The notes below the pieces were generated by a model. It was given only the letters and a program-made list of their open reading frames with translations, did not search any database and was not told the DNA's origin. Of a stretch of 60,614 nt of DNA, positions 1-8,202 are shown piece after piece (positions within the stretch are counted from its first letter, which is position 1; every line of letters begins with the position of its first letter). Both the position numbers and the translations under genes were made by a program. The stretch is from Prado023 sp032123675 (GTDB taxonomy: Bacteria > Actinomycetota > Actinomycetes > S36-B12 > CAIYMF01), in contig JAQBEX010000189.1 of NCBI GenBank assembly GCA_032123675.1, positions 1-60,614 on the forward strand. Reading direction: 5' to 3'.

Positions 1-575
1 GGGGCTCCGGTACGGCTGGAGCGGCCCACCGCGCGAGCTATCCCGCCGAGCCCAACGACCGAGCCGAGCCCTGCCCACGCCGCCGCCGCCGGCTCGCCGA
101 GCTGTTCACGATGGTGCACGTCGTCGAGCATCCGCCCCGCAGCGCCACCGACAGCCCGGGCGACAACTGGCGTGGCGTCCTCCAGCGGGACCCCGGCGGT
201 CAGGGCCGCGGCCAGCAGGTCGGCAACGAGGGGGGCCGTCCGGGTGAGCTCAAGGCGCTCACGGCGCGCCGATGCGGACTCCATCCGGGAGATCAGCGGT
301 GGCAGCAGGCCGGCCGTCAGGACGCCCAGCACGAGGCCGACGCCCCCGCCGAGGAACAGCCACACCGTCAGCCCGGCCAGCACACCGACACCACGGACGA
401 CCGGTGCCGACGACCCGACACCGGACCGGCCGGATCGGCTCGACGAGACTGCCGAGCCCCGATCGGGGCCCCGACGATCACGGCCACGAGCCGGACCCTC
501 CAGGCGCGGCGCTGGGATCGCCAGGATCAGGGCCGCGCCGGCCAACAGGGCGGCGGCGAGGACCGCCGCGCTCAC
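1..575 (-). CDS. tadC: Tad/Flp pilus inner-membrane platform protein TadC-like, 3' part cut by window edge
   Basis: The frame opens with GTG at 575, overlapping the tadB stop by 4 bp (GTGA), and stays open to the left edge, so about 191 N-terminal residues are visible. It starts with a hydrophobic segment (VSAAVLAAALLAGAALILA), then an Arg-rich linker and a second hydrophobic stretch (GVLAGLTVWLFLGGGVGLVL). A GspF-like soluble segment follows (LVADLLAAALTAGVPLEDA), typical of T2SSF proteins. In the Tad system TadB and TadC form the membrane platform on which the TadA ATPase drives Flp pilin assembly. The assignment rests on this segment plus position after ssd-tadA-tadB. The pilin genes would lie outside the window. 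Confidence 0.8.
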   Translation of the reverse strand, partial: MSAAVLAAALLAGAALILAIPAPRLEGPARGRDRRGPDRGSAVSSSRSGRSGVGSSAPVVRGVGVLAGLTVWLFLGGGVGLVLGVLTAGLLPPLISRMESASARRERLELTRTAPLVADLLAAALTAGVPLEDATPVVARAVGGAAGRMLDDVHHREQLGEPAAAAWAGLGSVVGLGGIARAVGRSSRTGA

Positions 576-1252
576 AGCGCGGCCTGGGTGCTGCGAACCA
601 TCCGGTGCAACCAGAGGATCCCGACCAGCTGGAAGGTCACGCCGATCGTGAGAACGCTGCGCCCCACCCAGCTCGCGGCGAGCCACCCAAGGGGGTCCGC
701 GCCGATCCACTGCCCGATCAGCAGCCCCAGCAGGGGCAGGCCCGCGAGCAGCCGCGCCGAGGTGCGCACCGCGGCGATCTCGCCCTCCAACTGCGCATCG
801 GACTCGGCTGCCGCGCGCAGCCCGGCGGCCATCCTCATGACAGCCACCGCCAGGCCAGCCCCCGATCGGTCAGAGACCTCCCAACAGGCAGCCAACCCGC
901 GCAGCGGTGCGGCACCGGGGGCCCGGGCATCGGCACGCAGCGCAGCCGGCACGTCGCCGCCGGTCCGGCACGCAGCCAGGGCCTGCGGGCACGGGTTCGG
1001 CTCGAGTCCCGCAACAGCCCCCTGCAGGGCGAGCACCGTGGGCTGACCCGCAGCGAGCTCGGCAGAGAGTGCCGCGAGCAGCTCGACGATCGGGGGAGGC
1101 GCACCCGGGCGCAGCCGGATCCAGAGACGGTGGATCACGCCGGGTCCCTGGACAGGGATCACCGCACCCGGGGTCGAGTGGCCCGGCCAGATCAGCAGCA
1201 CCGCCCCAGCAGCTCCGAGCGCCGCCGCCACGAGGAGCAGCTCCCGGGTCAT
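572..1252 (-). CDS. tadB: Tad/Flp pilus inner-membrane platform protein TadB-like (type II secretion F domain)
   Basis: 226 aa. It has an N-terminal membrane helix (LLLVAAALGAAGAVLLIW), a soluble GspF-like region (ELLAALSAELAAGQPTVLAL) and two C-terminal membrane helices (LLAGLPLLGLLIG; VLTIGVTFQLVGILWL). This is the usual actinobacterial TadB layout, at the short end for the family. Its ATG overlaps the tadA stop as ATGA and its own stop overlaps the tadC GTG, so ssd-tadA-tadB-tadC read as one translationally coupled operon. Role: membrane platform of the Flp pilus or Tad secretion machine. The family call is firm; whether the organism makes pili is not shown here. Confidence 0.85.
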   Translation of the reverse strand: MTRELLLVAAALGAAGAVLLIWPGHSTPGAVIPVQGPGVIHRLWIRLRPGAPPPIVELLAALSAELAAGQPTVLALQGAVAGLEPNPCPQALAACRTGGDVPAALRADARAPGAAPLRGLAACWEVSDRSGAGLAVAVMRMAAGLRAAAESDAQLEGEIAAVRTSARLLAGLPLLGLLIGQWIGADPLGWLAASWVGRSVLTIGVTFQLVGILWLHRMVRSTQAAL

Positions 1253-2403
1253 GTGCCGACCCCCAGCCGATCGGCCAAGGAGTCCAGGGCCGGCCCTGGG
1301 TGCAGGGTCCCCCGCCGACGGACCAGAGCTGCGTGCACCTGGGACCCCGCAGATCCGGCCGTCACCACCCCGAGCTCAGCCACCACCCGGGAACCGTCCG
1401 GCTGCCGAGCCAGGTGCACGACGACGTCCAGACCCGCCAGGACCTGGGCATGCACGCCCGCAAGGGTCATCCCGGCGGCCAGGGCCAATGCCACGAGCCG
1501 GTCGGGCACCGCACCGGCGCTGTTCGCATGCACGGTGCCGCAGCCGCCCTCGTGACCGGTGTTCATCGCTGCCAGCAGGTCCACCACCTCGGCACCACGC
1601 ACCTCACCGACCACGAGCCGATCCGGGCGCATCCGCAGCGCCTGTCTGACCAGCGTGCGCATCGGGATCTCGCCCCGCCCCTCGAGATTGGCCGGGCGCG
1701 CCTCCATGCTGACCACATGCGGGTGGTGCGGATCGAGCTCGCAGGTATCCTCGACGATCACGATCCGGTCACGCGCGGGGACCCTTCCCAGCAGCGCGCC
1801 GAGCACGGAGGTCTTGCCGCTCCCGGTGCCCCCGCTGATCAGGAAGGCGGCCCGGGATCTGATCAGTGCCGACAACCAGCGGGCACCCTCCTCGTCGACG
1901 GTCCCCGCAGCTACGAGGTCCTCGAGCGTGAACCGGCGCCGGCTCGGAATCCGTAGCGAGATGGTGGTCCCCCGCACGGACAGCGGTGGGAGCACCGCGT
2001 GCAGGCGCTGGCCACCGGGCAGCCGCGCGTCCACGAACGGCGCTGCGTCATCGAGGCGGCGACCCGCCCGGGCAGCCAGCCGGACGGCCAGCTGGCGGAC
2101 CGAGGCCTCGTCCGGGAAGGCCACAGGGGCTGCGACGAGGCCGGCACCGCGGTCCAGCCACACCTCATCAGGGCCGTTGACCAGCACATCGGTCACCTGC
2201 GGGTCACGCACGAGTGGTTCCAGCGGGCCCAGACCGGCGAACTCGTCCTGCAGGGCCCGGGTCAGCTCATCCAGCCCGGGCCGATCGAGGACGAGGCCGG
2301 ACGAGCGCAGTGCGGCGCTGATCGCCGACCGGTCAGCGACCTGCCGGTCGCGCACCAGCTGCGTGCGGACGGCGGCCACGAGACCCGGGTCCAATCGGCT
2401 CAC
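1249..2403 (-). CDS. tadA: Tad/Flp pilus assembly ATPase TadA/CpaF (type II/IV secretion ATPase)
   Basis: 384 aa. The cytoplasmic hexameric ATPase that powers Flp pilus assembly. Seen in the sequence: an N-terminal domain with FAGLGPLEPLVRDPQVTDVLVNG, typical of CpaF; Walker A GGTGSGKTS; an Asp box near RIVIVEDTCEL; Walker B-like RPDRLVVGEVRG; and the His box GHEGGCGTVHANSA. All family motifs are present, so it looks functional. The start is GTG at 2403, overlapping the ssd stop as GTGA, and the stop overlaps the tadB ATG. Length fits the family. Confidence 0.95.
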   Translation of the reverse strand: MSRLDPGLVAAVRTQLVRDRQVADRSAISAALRSSGLVLDRPGLDELTRALQDEFAGLGPLEPLVRDPQVTDVLVNGPDEVWLDRGAGLVAAPVAFPDEASVRQLAVRLAARAGRRLDDAAPFVDARLPGGQRLHAVLPPLSVRGTTISLRIPSRRRFTLEDLVAAGTVDEEGARWLSALIRSRAAFLISGGTGSGKTSVLGALLGRVPARDRIVIVEDTCELDPHHPHVVSMEARPANLEGRGEIPMRTLVRQALRMRPDRLVVGEVRGAEVVDLLAAMNTGHEGGCGTVHANSAGAVPDRLVALALAAGMTLAGVHAQVLAGLDVVVHLARQPDGSRVVAELGVVTAGSAGSQVHAALVRRRGTLHPGPALDSLADRLGVGT

Positions 2404-3443
2404 AGCACCCGCTCCCAGATCCGCTCGCCCACGCGCCGCAGCGCCACGCCGGTCCGGCCGCTGAGCAGGTCGCCACAGTCGGCGAGCTCTGCGGCCCGCC
2501 GCAGGTGCCGGATCTCGAGATCCACCGGCCTGCCCAACTGGTCAGCCACCTGGTCGGCCGGCAGCCACCCGGTCGGCCGCAGCAGGACCACGACTCGCTC
2601 GGTCGGCAGATGCGCCAGCGCCCGCCGGGCGGCCACGATTCCGGCGATCGTGGCCGGCAGCACGAGGGCGACAGCATCCCCGGCGTGGAGGAGGTCCGTC
2701 GGCACCGGACCACGGCCCGCATCGATCACGGTCCGGGCGAACTCCGCCCTACCCACGTCAACAACCGACCTGACCCGGGCTGCATCCGGCCCCTCGGGCA
2801 GCGAGTCGCAAGCCAGCGGACCGGTCACGACGGTGACACCGCGCACCTGGGGCAGGGCAGCCCTCAGGCTCCCCGGGTCCAACGGCGCCGACGTGTCCGG
2901 GATCTGCCCCCAGCGACCCCCCAGGCCGTCAGGGATGCCCAGCACCAGGTCCAGCCCAGGTGAGGCCGGATCGGTGTCGACCAGCAGGCAGTCCGGTGCG
3001 GCCGTATCGGCGCAGGCGATCGCGATGGTCGTGGCGCCCACGCCACCCACCGCCCCGAGGACCGCCAGGACGGGGGCGCGATCCGAGGGCATCAGACGTT
3101 CACAGAGCCACCGAGCCGCCCGCGGCAGCTGGACCACATGGGCGAACCCGAGGTCGTCAGCCACCTGGCGGGCCTGCCCCACCTCGTCCTCCCGGCAGAC
3201 CACGACGCCCGGGGGGCCCACTGGCCGGGCCGTCGGCGGGGCCCGATCCGGGAGAGTAGCGGGCGCCGCGGAACCATCGACGATGACCACCTCGACCTCC
3301 GGAACCGGCACGATCGGTGCCTGTGGACCGGGGCCGCCGGACCACCCCATCGGCACCACCGCGGCCCCCGCCTGACCCGCCAGCGCCGTCACCTCGACTG
3401 CGAGGTCGGCGCGCTGGCCGATGAATCCGATCCGAACCCCCAT
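2400..3443 (-). CDS. ssd: CpaE/Ssd-like MinD-superfamily protein heading the tad operon
   Basis: 347 aa from the ATG at 3443 (MGVRIGFIGQ), which has a GGGG purine run about 10 nt upstream; an in-frame extension to 3536 exists but looks non-coding. The N-terminal part is receiver-like. The C-terminal part is a P-loop fold with VLGAVGGVGATTIAIACADT, a deviant Walker A in which the usual GKT is GATT, then LLVDTDPASPGLDLVLG. Mycobacterial Ssd (Rv3660c) is a septum-site-determining MinD-like protein in the same position ahead of tadA, and CpaE localises pili in Caulobacter. It could serve either role. The deviant P-loop suggests weak or no ATPase activity, an inference. Confidence 0.85.
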   Translation of the reverse strand: MGVRIGFIGQRADLAVEVTALAGQAGAAVVPMGWSGGPGPQAPIVPVPEVEVVIVDGSAAPATLPDRAPPTARPVGPPGVVVCREDEVGQARQVADDLGFAHVVQLPRAARWLCERLMPSDRAPVLAVLGAVGGVGATTIAIACADTAAPDCLLVDTDPASPGLDLVLGIPDGLGGRWGQIPDTSAPLDPGSLRAALPQVRGVTVVTGPLACDSLPEGPDAARVRSVVDVGRAEFARTVIDAGRGPVPTDLLHAGDAVALVLPATIAGIVAARRALAHLPTERVVVLLRPTGWLPADQVADQLGRPVDLEIRHLRRAAELADCGDLLSGRTGVALRRVGERIWERVL

Positions 3444-3590
3444 GGCATACCCCCACGGGCCACAGTGCACCGACCGACGCAGACAGCCAAGGCTTGCCGC
3501 GCGACCCTGTGGACAACGCGACCGGTCAGGGGCCATGCCCAGCGACCAGGCCCACGGGGCCCAACGGGCCGAACAAGCCCAGGCGGCCGG

Positions 3591-4400
3591 TCAGGGGCCA
3601 GCGGACGTTCGGCGCTCCACGTAGACCGCCACTCGCGACAGCGAGATGTTCACGATCAGGTAGATCAGCAGCACGACGACGAACAGCGGGAACCGGTAGC
3701 GGTCACCGAAGAAGCTGTAGTTCAACTGCATCGTGCGCAGGAGCTCGGGATACCCGACGATGAAGCCCAGCGAGGAGTCCTTGAGCAGCACGACGAACTG
3801 GCTGATCAAGCTGGGCAGCATCAGGCGGGCCGCCTGCGGGAACTGGATGATGCGCAGCGTCTGCCACCGGGTCAGCCCGATGGCAGTTCCGGCCTCCGCC
3901 TGACCCTTGGGCAGTGCGGCGAGACCGGCCCGGAGGATCTCGGCCACGACCGCCCCGTTGTACAGCACGAGCCCGAACACCACGGCGCTGAAGGCTGAGA
4001 GCCCCAGTGCAAGGAGGCCGAAGAACATCATCAGCAGGACCGGCATGCCACGCATGAACTCGATCAGGACCACCACGGGCTTGGCGATCCACCGGGGGCC
4101 CGCTGCCCGCATGCCGGTCAGCACCAGCGCCAGCAGGAGTGCCGCTGGTGCGGAGACCACAGCTGCGGTCATGGTGGCGCGCAGCCCCTTGCCCAGTGCC
4201 CACCAGACGTCGGTGGCCTCCTGGCCCTTGGGTGGGTCGGTGAACACCAGCCAGCGATCGTCGAAGAGCCCACGGTTGATCATGCCGATCACCACGTAGA
4301 CCGCCAGGAGCGCGAGGAGCACGGCAACCACGATCGAGGCGATGCGCTCCCGGCGCAGGGTGCGGGGACCGGGCTCGTCGTACAGGACGCTGCGGCTCAT
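3591..4400 (-). CDS. gluD: Amino-acid (glutamate-type) ABC transporter permease GluD-like
   Basis: 269 aa from the ATG at 4400 (MSRSVLYDEPGPRT), which overlaps the gluC stop as ATGA; an in-frame start at 4430 would run into gluC. Polar amino-acid transport permease of the HisM/GluD type. Several membrane helices are visible (IVVAVLLALLAVYVVIGMI; APAALLLALVLTGM; FPLFVVVLLIYLIVNISL). The EAA loop is present as AEAGTAIGLTRWQTLRIIQFPQA. It forms the membrane channel with GluC, served by the GluA ATPase and the GluB lipoprotein. Substrate is inferred from similarity to the corynebacterial gluABCD order; another acidic or polar amino acid is possible. Confidence 0.9.
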   Translation of the reverse strand: MSRSVLYDEPGPRTLRRERIASIVVAVLLALLAVYVVIGMINRGLFDDRWLVFTDPPKGQEATDVWWALGKGLRATMTAAVVSAPAALLLALVLTGMRAAGPRWIAKPVVVLIEFMRGMPVLLMMFFGLLALGLSAFSAVVFGLVLYNGAVVAEILRAGLAALPKGQAEAGTAIGLTRWQTLRIIQFPQAARLMLPSLISQFVVLLKDSSLGFIVGYPELLRTMQLNYSFFGDRYRFPLFVVVLLIYLIVNISLSRVAVYVERRTSAGP

Positions 4401-5047
4401 CGGCTGAACACCACCTTGCGCTCGACCCACCCAGCCATCGCGCCCGCAGGCACGGTGATCAGCAGGTAGAAGGCGGCCACGCCGAGCAGCATCCAGATGA
4501 CGTCGGCCGGGTAGTCCCGAGCCAGACCCCGACCCGTCGCAGTGAGCTCGATGACCGCGAACCCGGAGGCCACCGAGGTGTTCTTCGCCAACGCGATGAG
4601 GACGCTGATCAGTGGTGGCACCACGCTGCGCAGAGCCTGCGGGAGGACGATCAGCCAGAGGGTGTTCACGCTCCCGAGGCCGATCGCCCGGGCGGCCTCG
4701 GCCTGCCCGATCCCCACGGAGTTGATACCCGAGCGGACGGCCTCACACACGAACGCCGAGGTGTAGACCGTCAGGGCGATGATCGCCGGGATCGTTCCCA
4801 GCGGGAAGATGATCCCCAGCGCCGGGAGGATGAAGACGAAGAACACGAAGACCAGGGTCAGAGGCGTGTTGCGCCCGACCTCGACGATCACCGTGGCCAC
4901 GGTGCGCAGCGACTTCAGGGGCGATACCCGGCAGGCAGCCAGGAAGGTGCCCAGGAGCAGCGACAGCACACCCGACATCACGGTGAGGTACAGAGTCATG
5001 CGGAAGCCGGCCAGGTACTCCGGCATCGACTCGAGCACCGACTCCAT
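4397..5047 (-). CDS. gluC: Amino-acid (glutamate-type) ABC transporter permease GluC-like
   Basis: 216 aa, typical for GluC. HisQ/GlnP-type permease with helices such as FRMTLYLTVMSGVLSLLLG and LTLVFVFFVFILPALGII, and the EAA loop GQAEAARAIGLGSVNTLWLI that docks on the ATPase. It lies between gluB (89 bp upstream, with a strong hairpin in the gap) and gluD (4-bp overlap), giving order gluA-gluB-gluC-gluD. The permeases would be translated in step, while the hairpin may separate their level from that of the binding protein. Confidence 0.9.
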   Translation of the reverse strand: MESVLESMPEYLAGFRMTLYLTVMSGVLSLLLGTFLAACRVSPLKSLRTVATVIVEVGRNTPLTLVFVFFVFILPALGIIFPLGTIPAIIALTVYTSAFVCEAVRSGINSVGIGQAEAARAIGLGSVNTLWLIVLPQALRSVVPPLISVLIALAKNTSVASGFAVIELTATGRGLARDYPADVIWMLLGVAAFYLLITVPAGAMAGWVERKVVFSR

Positions 5048-5082
5048 GGGCTACCTTCCGCGGCAGGGGGGCGCTGGCTGCA

Positions 5083-5125
5083 CCGTCCGCCCGTCGGCCC
5101 AACTGGGACGCGGGCGGGCGGACGG
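5083..5125 (-). promoter_or_regulatory. Intercistronic hairpin between gluB and gluC
   Basis: A perfect 11-bp inverted repeat, CCGTCCGCCCG (5083-5093) and CGGGCGGACGG (5115-5125), with a 21-nt loop, lies in the 89-bp gap after gluB. There is no T-tract. Such hairpins after solute-binding-protein genes usually stabilise the upstream mRNA or partly stop transcription, so that binding protein exceeds permease. The structure is seen; the role is inferred. Confidence 0.6.
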
Positions 5126-5136
5126 CGCGGGAATGA

Positions 5137-6018
5137 TCAGTACCGATCGACCGCCGGGGGCTCCGGCGTCGGCAGCACGGTGCCGGCCGTCGCCTCCCAC
5201 GCGGCCGTCCAGCTGCCGTCGGCGAACGACTCCTCCAGCGTGTCGTTGATCCAGGTGCGGAACTCGTCGTCACCCTTCATCAGGCCGATCCCATAGGGCT
5301 CCGCGGTGAACGGGTCACCGACGACCTTGAAGTCGTCCGGGCTCTCGGCCACGTACCCAGCGAGGATCACGTTGTCGGTGGTCACAGCGTCGACCTGTCC
5401 ATTGCGCAGCGGGTCGAGGCAGTCGGTGTACGCAGCGAAGGTGACCAGCTCGGTGTCGGGGTAGTTCTCCGCGATGTTGCCAGCGGGGGTCGAGCCGTCC
5501 ACGGAGCAGACCTTCTTGCCGGCCAGGTCATCGGGGCCACCGATGGACTCGTCGTCCTTGGCGACCAACAGGGACTGCCCGGCCTCGTAGTACGGGCCGG
5601 CGAAGTCCACGACCTGCTTGCGATCGTCGTTGATGGTGTACGTGGCCACGACGATGTCGACCCGGCCGTCCTGGATGAACGGCTCGCGGTTGCCTGAGAC
5701 CGTCTCGGTCCACTCGATGTCCTCCGGGGCGATACCCAGCTTGCCGGCGATCAACGTGGCGATCTCGACGTCAAAGCCGACCGGGACGCCGTCCGGGCCG
5801 ACCAGCCCGAACAACGGCTGGTCGAACTTGGTGCCGATCGTGATCGAGCCCTGCTCGGACAGCGTGGCCATCGTCGAACCGGCCGCGAACTCGGTCATGG
5901 CGCCCTCGGAGGCGTCGCCCCCGGCCGTCTCGCCGCCGCCGCTGTCAGAGCTGCAGGCAGCCAGGGCTAGCATGCACGCCGCCGACAGGGCGACCATTCG
6001 TGTGGGACGGATGCCCAT
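5137..6018 (-). CDS. gluB: Glutamate-type solute-binding lipoprotein GluB-like
   Basis: 293 aa. It starts MGIRPTRMVALSAACMLALAACSS: a basic n-region, hydrophobic core and lipobox LAAC, so it is cut before Cys22 and lipid-anchored outside the membrane. A Ser/Gly/Glu-rich linker follows, then a type II periplasmic-binding fold (SBP_bac_3) with ITIGTKFDQPLFGLVGPDGV and GFDVEIATLIAGKLGI. The order after gluA and before the permeases, and the fold, indicate capture of an acidic or polar amino acid. A GGAGGAA-type ribosome site precedes the ATG. Confidence 0.92.
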   Translation of the reverse strand: MGIRPTRMVALSAACMLALAACSSDSGGGETAGGDASEGAMTEFAAGSTMATLSEQGSITIGTKFDQPLFGLVGPDGVPVGFDVEIATLIAGKLGIAPEDIEWTETVSGNREPFIQDGRVDIVVATYTINDDRKQVVDFAGPYYEAGQSLLVAKDDESIGGPDDLAGKKVCSVDGSTPAGNIAENYPDTELVTFAAYTDCLDPLRNGQVDAVTTDNVILAGYVAESPDDFKVVGDPFTAEPYGIGLMKGDDEFRTWINDTLEESFADGSWTAAWEATAGTVLPTPEPPAVDRY

Positions 6019-6094
6019 CGTGTTCCTCCTTGGATAGTGGCGGCAGGTCCGCCGAGGTTGTCCGTGACGTGCCGGGGTGGCACCTCACGTGGGA

Positions 6095-6895
6095 CTAGTG
6101 CGCCAGGACCTTGGAAAGGAAGTCCTTGGCACGCTCACTGCGCGGTGCGGTGAAGAAGACGTCCGGGGTGGCCTCCTCGACGATGCTGCCGTCGGCCATG
6201 AACACGACCCGGTCGGCAGCCTTGCGCGCGAAGCCCATCTCGTGGGTCACGACCAGCATGGTCATCCCCTCCCGGGCCAGTCGCACCATCACCTCCAGCA
6301 CCTCGTTGATCATCTCCGGGTCCAGCGCTGAAGTCGGCTCGTCGAACAACATGACCTTGGGGTTCATCGCCAGTGCGCGCGCGATCGCGACCCGCTGCTG
6401 CTGGCCCCCGGACAGCTGGGCCGGGAGCTTCGCTGCCTGGTCGGCCACGCCGACCCGCTCGAGCAGGGTCATCGCCTCCGCGCGGGCCTGCGCCGGCTTG
6501 ATCCCACGCACTTTGATCGGCCCGAGGGTGATGTTGTCCAGGACGGTCTTGTGGGCGAACAGGTTGAACGACTGGAACACCATGCCGACGTCCGAGCGCA
6601 GCTTCGCCAGCTCCTTGCCCTCTGCGGGCAGCGGGATGCCGTCGACCAGGATCGTGCCGTCGTCGATCGTCTCGAGCCGGTTGATGGCCCGGCACAGGGT
6701 GGACTTGCCAGAACCCGACGGACCGATGATCACGACGACCTCGCCGGTCTGCACGGACATGGTGATGTCCCGCAGCACGTGCAGGGCACCGAAGTGCTTG
6801 TTGACCTGACGCAGCTCGACCAGCGGGTCGGCCGACCCCGTGGGAACCGGGGACGCGGTCTCGTCGGTGTCTGCCTGCTGGGCTGCCGGACTCAT
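6095..6895 (-). CDS. gluA: Amino-acid ABC transporter ATP-binding protein GluA-like
   Basis: 266 aa from ATG 6895 (MSPAAQQADTDE), preceded by GGAG about 9 nt upstream; an in-frame start at 7003 would add an Arg/Pro-rich non-homologous leader. Motifs: Walker A GPSGSGKST, Q-loop MVFQSFNLFAHKT, signature LSGGQQQRVAIARAL, Walker B VMLFDEPTSALDPE and H-loop VVTHEMGFARKAADR. A polar Thr/Asp-rich N-terminal extension of about 30 residues precedes the domain. It energises the GluC/GluD permease and heads the four-gene operon. Confidence 0.93.
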   Translation of the reverse strand: MSPAAQQADTDETASPVPTGSADPLVELRQVNKHFGALHVLRDITMSVQTGEVVVIIGPSGSGKSTLCRAINRLETIDDGTILVDGIPLPAEGKELAKLRSDVGMVFQSFNLFAHKTVLDNITLGPIKVRGIKPAQARAEAMTLLERVGVADQAAKLPAQLSGGQQQRVAIARALAMNPKVMLFDEPTSALDPEMINEVLEVMVRLAREGMTMLVVTHEMGFARKAADRVVFMADGSIVEEATPDVFFTAPRSERAKDFLSKVLAH

Positions 6896-7408
6896 GAGCT
6901 GACTCCAACCCAGGCTGCCCGACGGAGGTCGCGGCTGGCGACTCGGTTCCGGGTGCGGGCAATGGCGCCCACCGGGTCCGCAGGGGCAGGCCAACGCCCG
7001 CATGCCTGCCCATCGTTGCCCTTCCTGCTCATGCTGCCCATGCCCACCCCCTGCGATCGACTCAACGTGGCCCCAGTGACGTGCCCCGCTCGAAGTGTCC
7101 TACAAGTCCGCAACGTGACAGAGGCGCGACCCGGAGTCAAGACCCGCGAGACGTTCGCGTGTCGGCACCGGCACATGGAACGGCCCCCGCCGGGGGGTGC
7201 GGGGGCCGTCGAACGCCAGCTCGGGGGGGAGGAGCCGACGGTTCGGTCGTTGCGGACCGGACACTGAAATCATGGGGCCTGCCCGGCCGGAATGCAACAG
7301 CCAGGGACAACCTCACGCCAGGCGATCCGCACGGTGACAACGTGGCACCACGCATACCGCCCAGAGCACCCAATTCTCCCTGGGAGCGGCCCTGACCGGC
7401 CCGTTGAG
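6896..7408. other. 513-bp intergenic region upstream of gluA
   Basis: No convincing gene is seen here; the open frames are Arg/Pro-rich and lack ribosome sites or family motifs. The left part must hold the leader and promoter of the leftward glu operon, but no clear -35/-10 pair could be fixed. The middle contains the strong hairpin at 7180-7209. The right part follows the stop of the Fic-like gene. No riboswitch signature was recognised. Confidence 0.5.
7180..7209 (-). terminator. GC-rich hairpin, candidate terminator of the acs operon
   Basis: An 11-bp perfect stem, ACGGCCCCCGC (7180-7190) with GCGGGGGCCGT (7199-7209), and an 8-nt loop. It lies about 200 bp past the end of the leftward acs/Fic-like pair and about 290 bp upstream of gluA. 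No T-tract follows on either strand, as is common for actinobacterial hairpin terminators. It could instead be an upstream leader element for gluA. Confidence 0.45.
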
Positions 7409-8200
7409 TCAGACCTCGTCAAGCCATTCAGCCGGCTGACCCGCCCCGAACTCCACCGCGGCGGCGACAAGTCGGATCATGCCGGCAACCCCCTCGGGCG
7501 TTCCCTGCGCGTAGCCGCGGACCGCGCGGACGTATGCGGGTCGACCAGCCGCCTTGAGGCCCACCTCCGGAGCACCCAGCATGCTCGGATCCACCCCGCG
7601 CTGGGCGAGCAGCAGCCGGGGCAGCGCCCGCGCGACCAGGCCCGATCCCCAGCCGAAGGGCCGCACGGAGGCGATCTCCGCGTGCGCGACCGCTACCACC
7701 AGCACGCCGGGGGCACGTGACCCGATCAGCACCCGCCCGAGGCTGGCCAACCTTCCGGCCGCCTCGTCCGCCGGAACAAGAGGCCCCAGTCGCAGCGGGT
7801 CATCGGCGTCCGGGCCGGAACGGGGCCGGCCGAGGTCGGGGTCCGTGGCGATCCCGCTGGCCACGATCGTGTGCATGCGGGCCAGCGCCTGGGCCGGAGC
7901 GGTCCCGACGACACCCACGAGGTCGGGCAGCTCGGCGTGCATGGCCACGACCCCCGAGAGCACGCGCCCGATCGGTGAATCGTCCAGGGCGGCACCGCTG
8001 CGCAGTTCGGGGAGCCCAGCCTCGGCACCGTCGAACCAGGCGTTCGCCCACGCCCCACGAAGGGCCGACTCGCCCGCAACCTCTGCCTGGGCACGACCCA
8101 CCTCGCGGTTCCACAGCAGCGTGTCGACAGCCCCCCGGGCGGATTGCACCGCCTCAGCGACTCCCGGCAGCTCCAGCAGCCCGAGAAGTGGGTCGTCCAT
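7409..8200 (-). CDS. Degenerate Fic-fold protein coupled to acetyl-CoA synthetase
   Basis: 263 aa. The region ending AHAEIASVRPFGWGSGLVAR resembles the Fic helix before the HPFxxGNGR catalytic motif. At residues 180-188 it reads RPFGWGSGL, so the catalytic His is Arg, the Asn is Ser and the final Arg is Leu. AMP transfer by the usual Fic mechanism is therefore unlikely. The gene starts 2 bp after the acs stop and is surely co-transcribed with it. A comparable protein, often labelled oxidoreductase or Fic family, neighbours acs in other actinobacteria (from memory, not checked). A scaffold or regulatory role in acetate metabolism is conceivable but not shown. Confidence 0.6.
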   Translation of the reverse strand: MDDPLLGLLELPGVAEAVQSARGAVDTLLWNREVGRAQAEVAGESALRGAWANAWFDGAEAGLPELRSGAALDDSPIGRVLSGVVAMHAELPDLVGVVGTAPAQALARMHTIVASGIATDPDLGRPRSGPDADDPLRLGPLVPADEAAGRLASLGRVLIGSRAPGVLVVAVAHAEIASVRPFGWGSGLVARALPRLLLAQRGVDPSMLGAPEVGLKAAGRPAYVRAVRGYAQGTPEGVAGMIRLVAAAVEFGAGQPAEWLDEV

Positions 8201-8202
8201 GC

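Noticed and set aside
6896..7408. Riboswitch or small RNA upstream of gluA
   Set aside because: Only one GC hairpin could be seen; no conserved riboswitch core was recognised.
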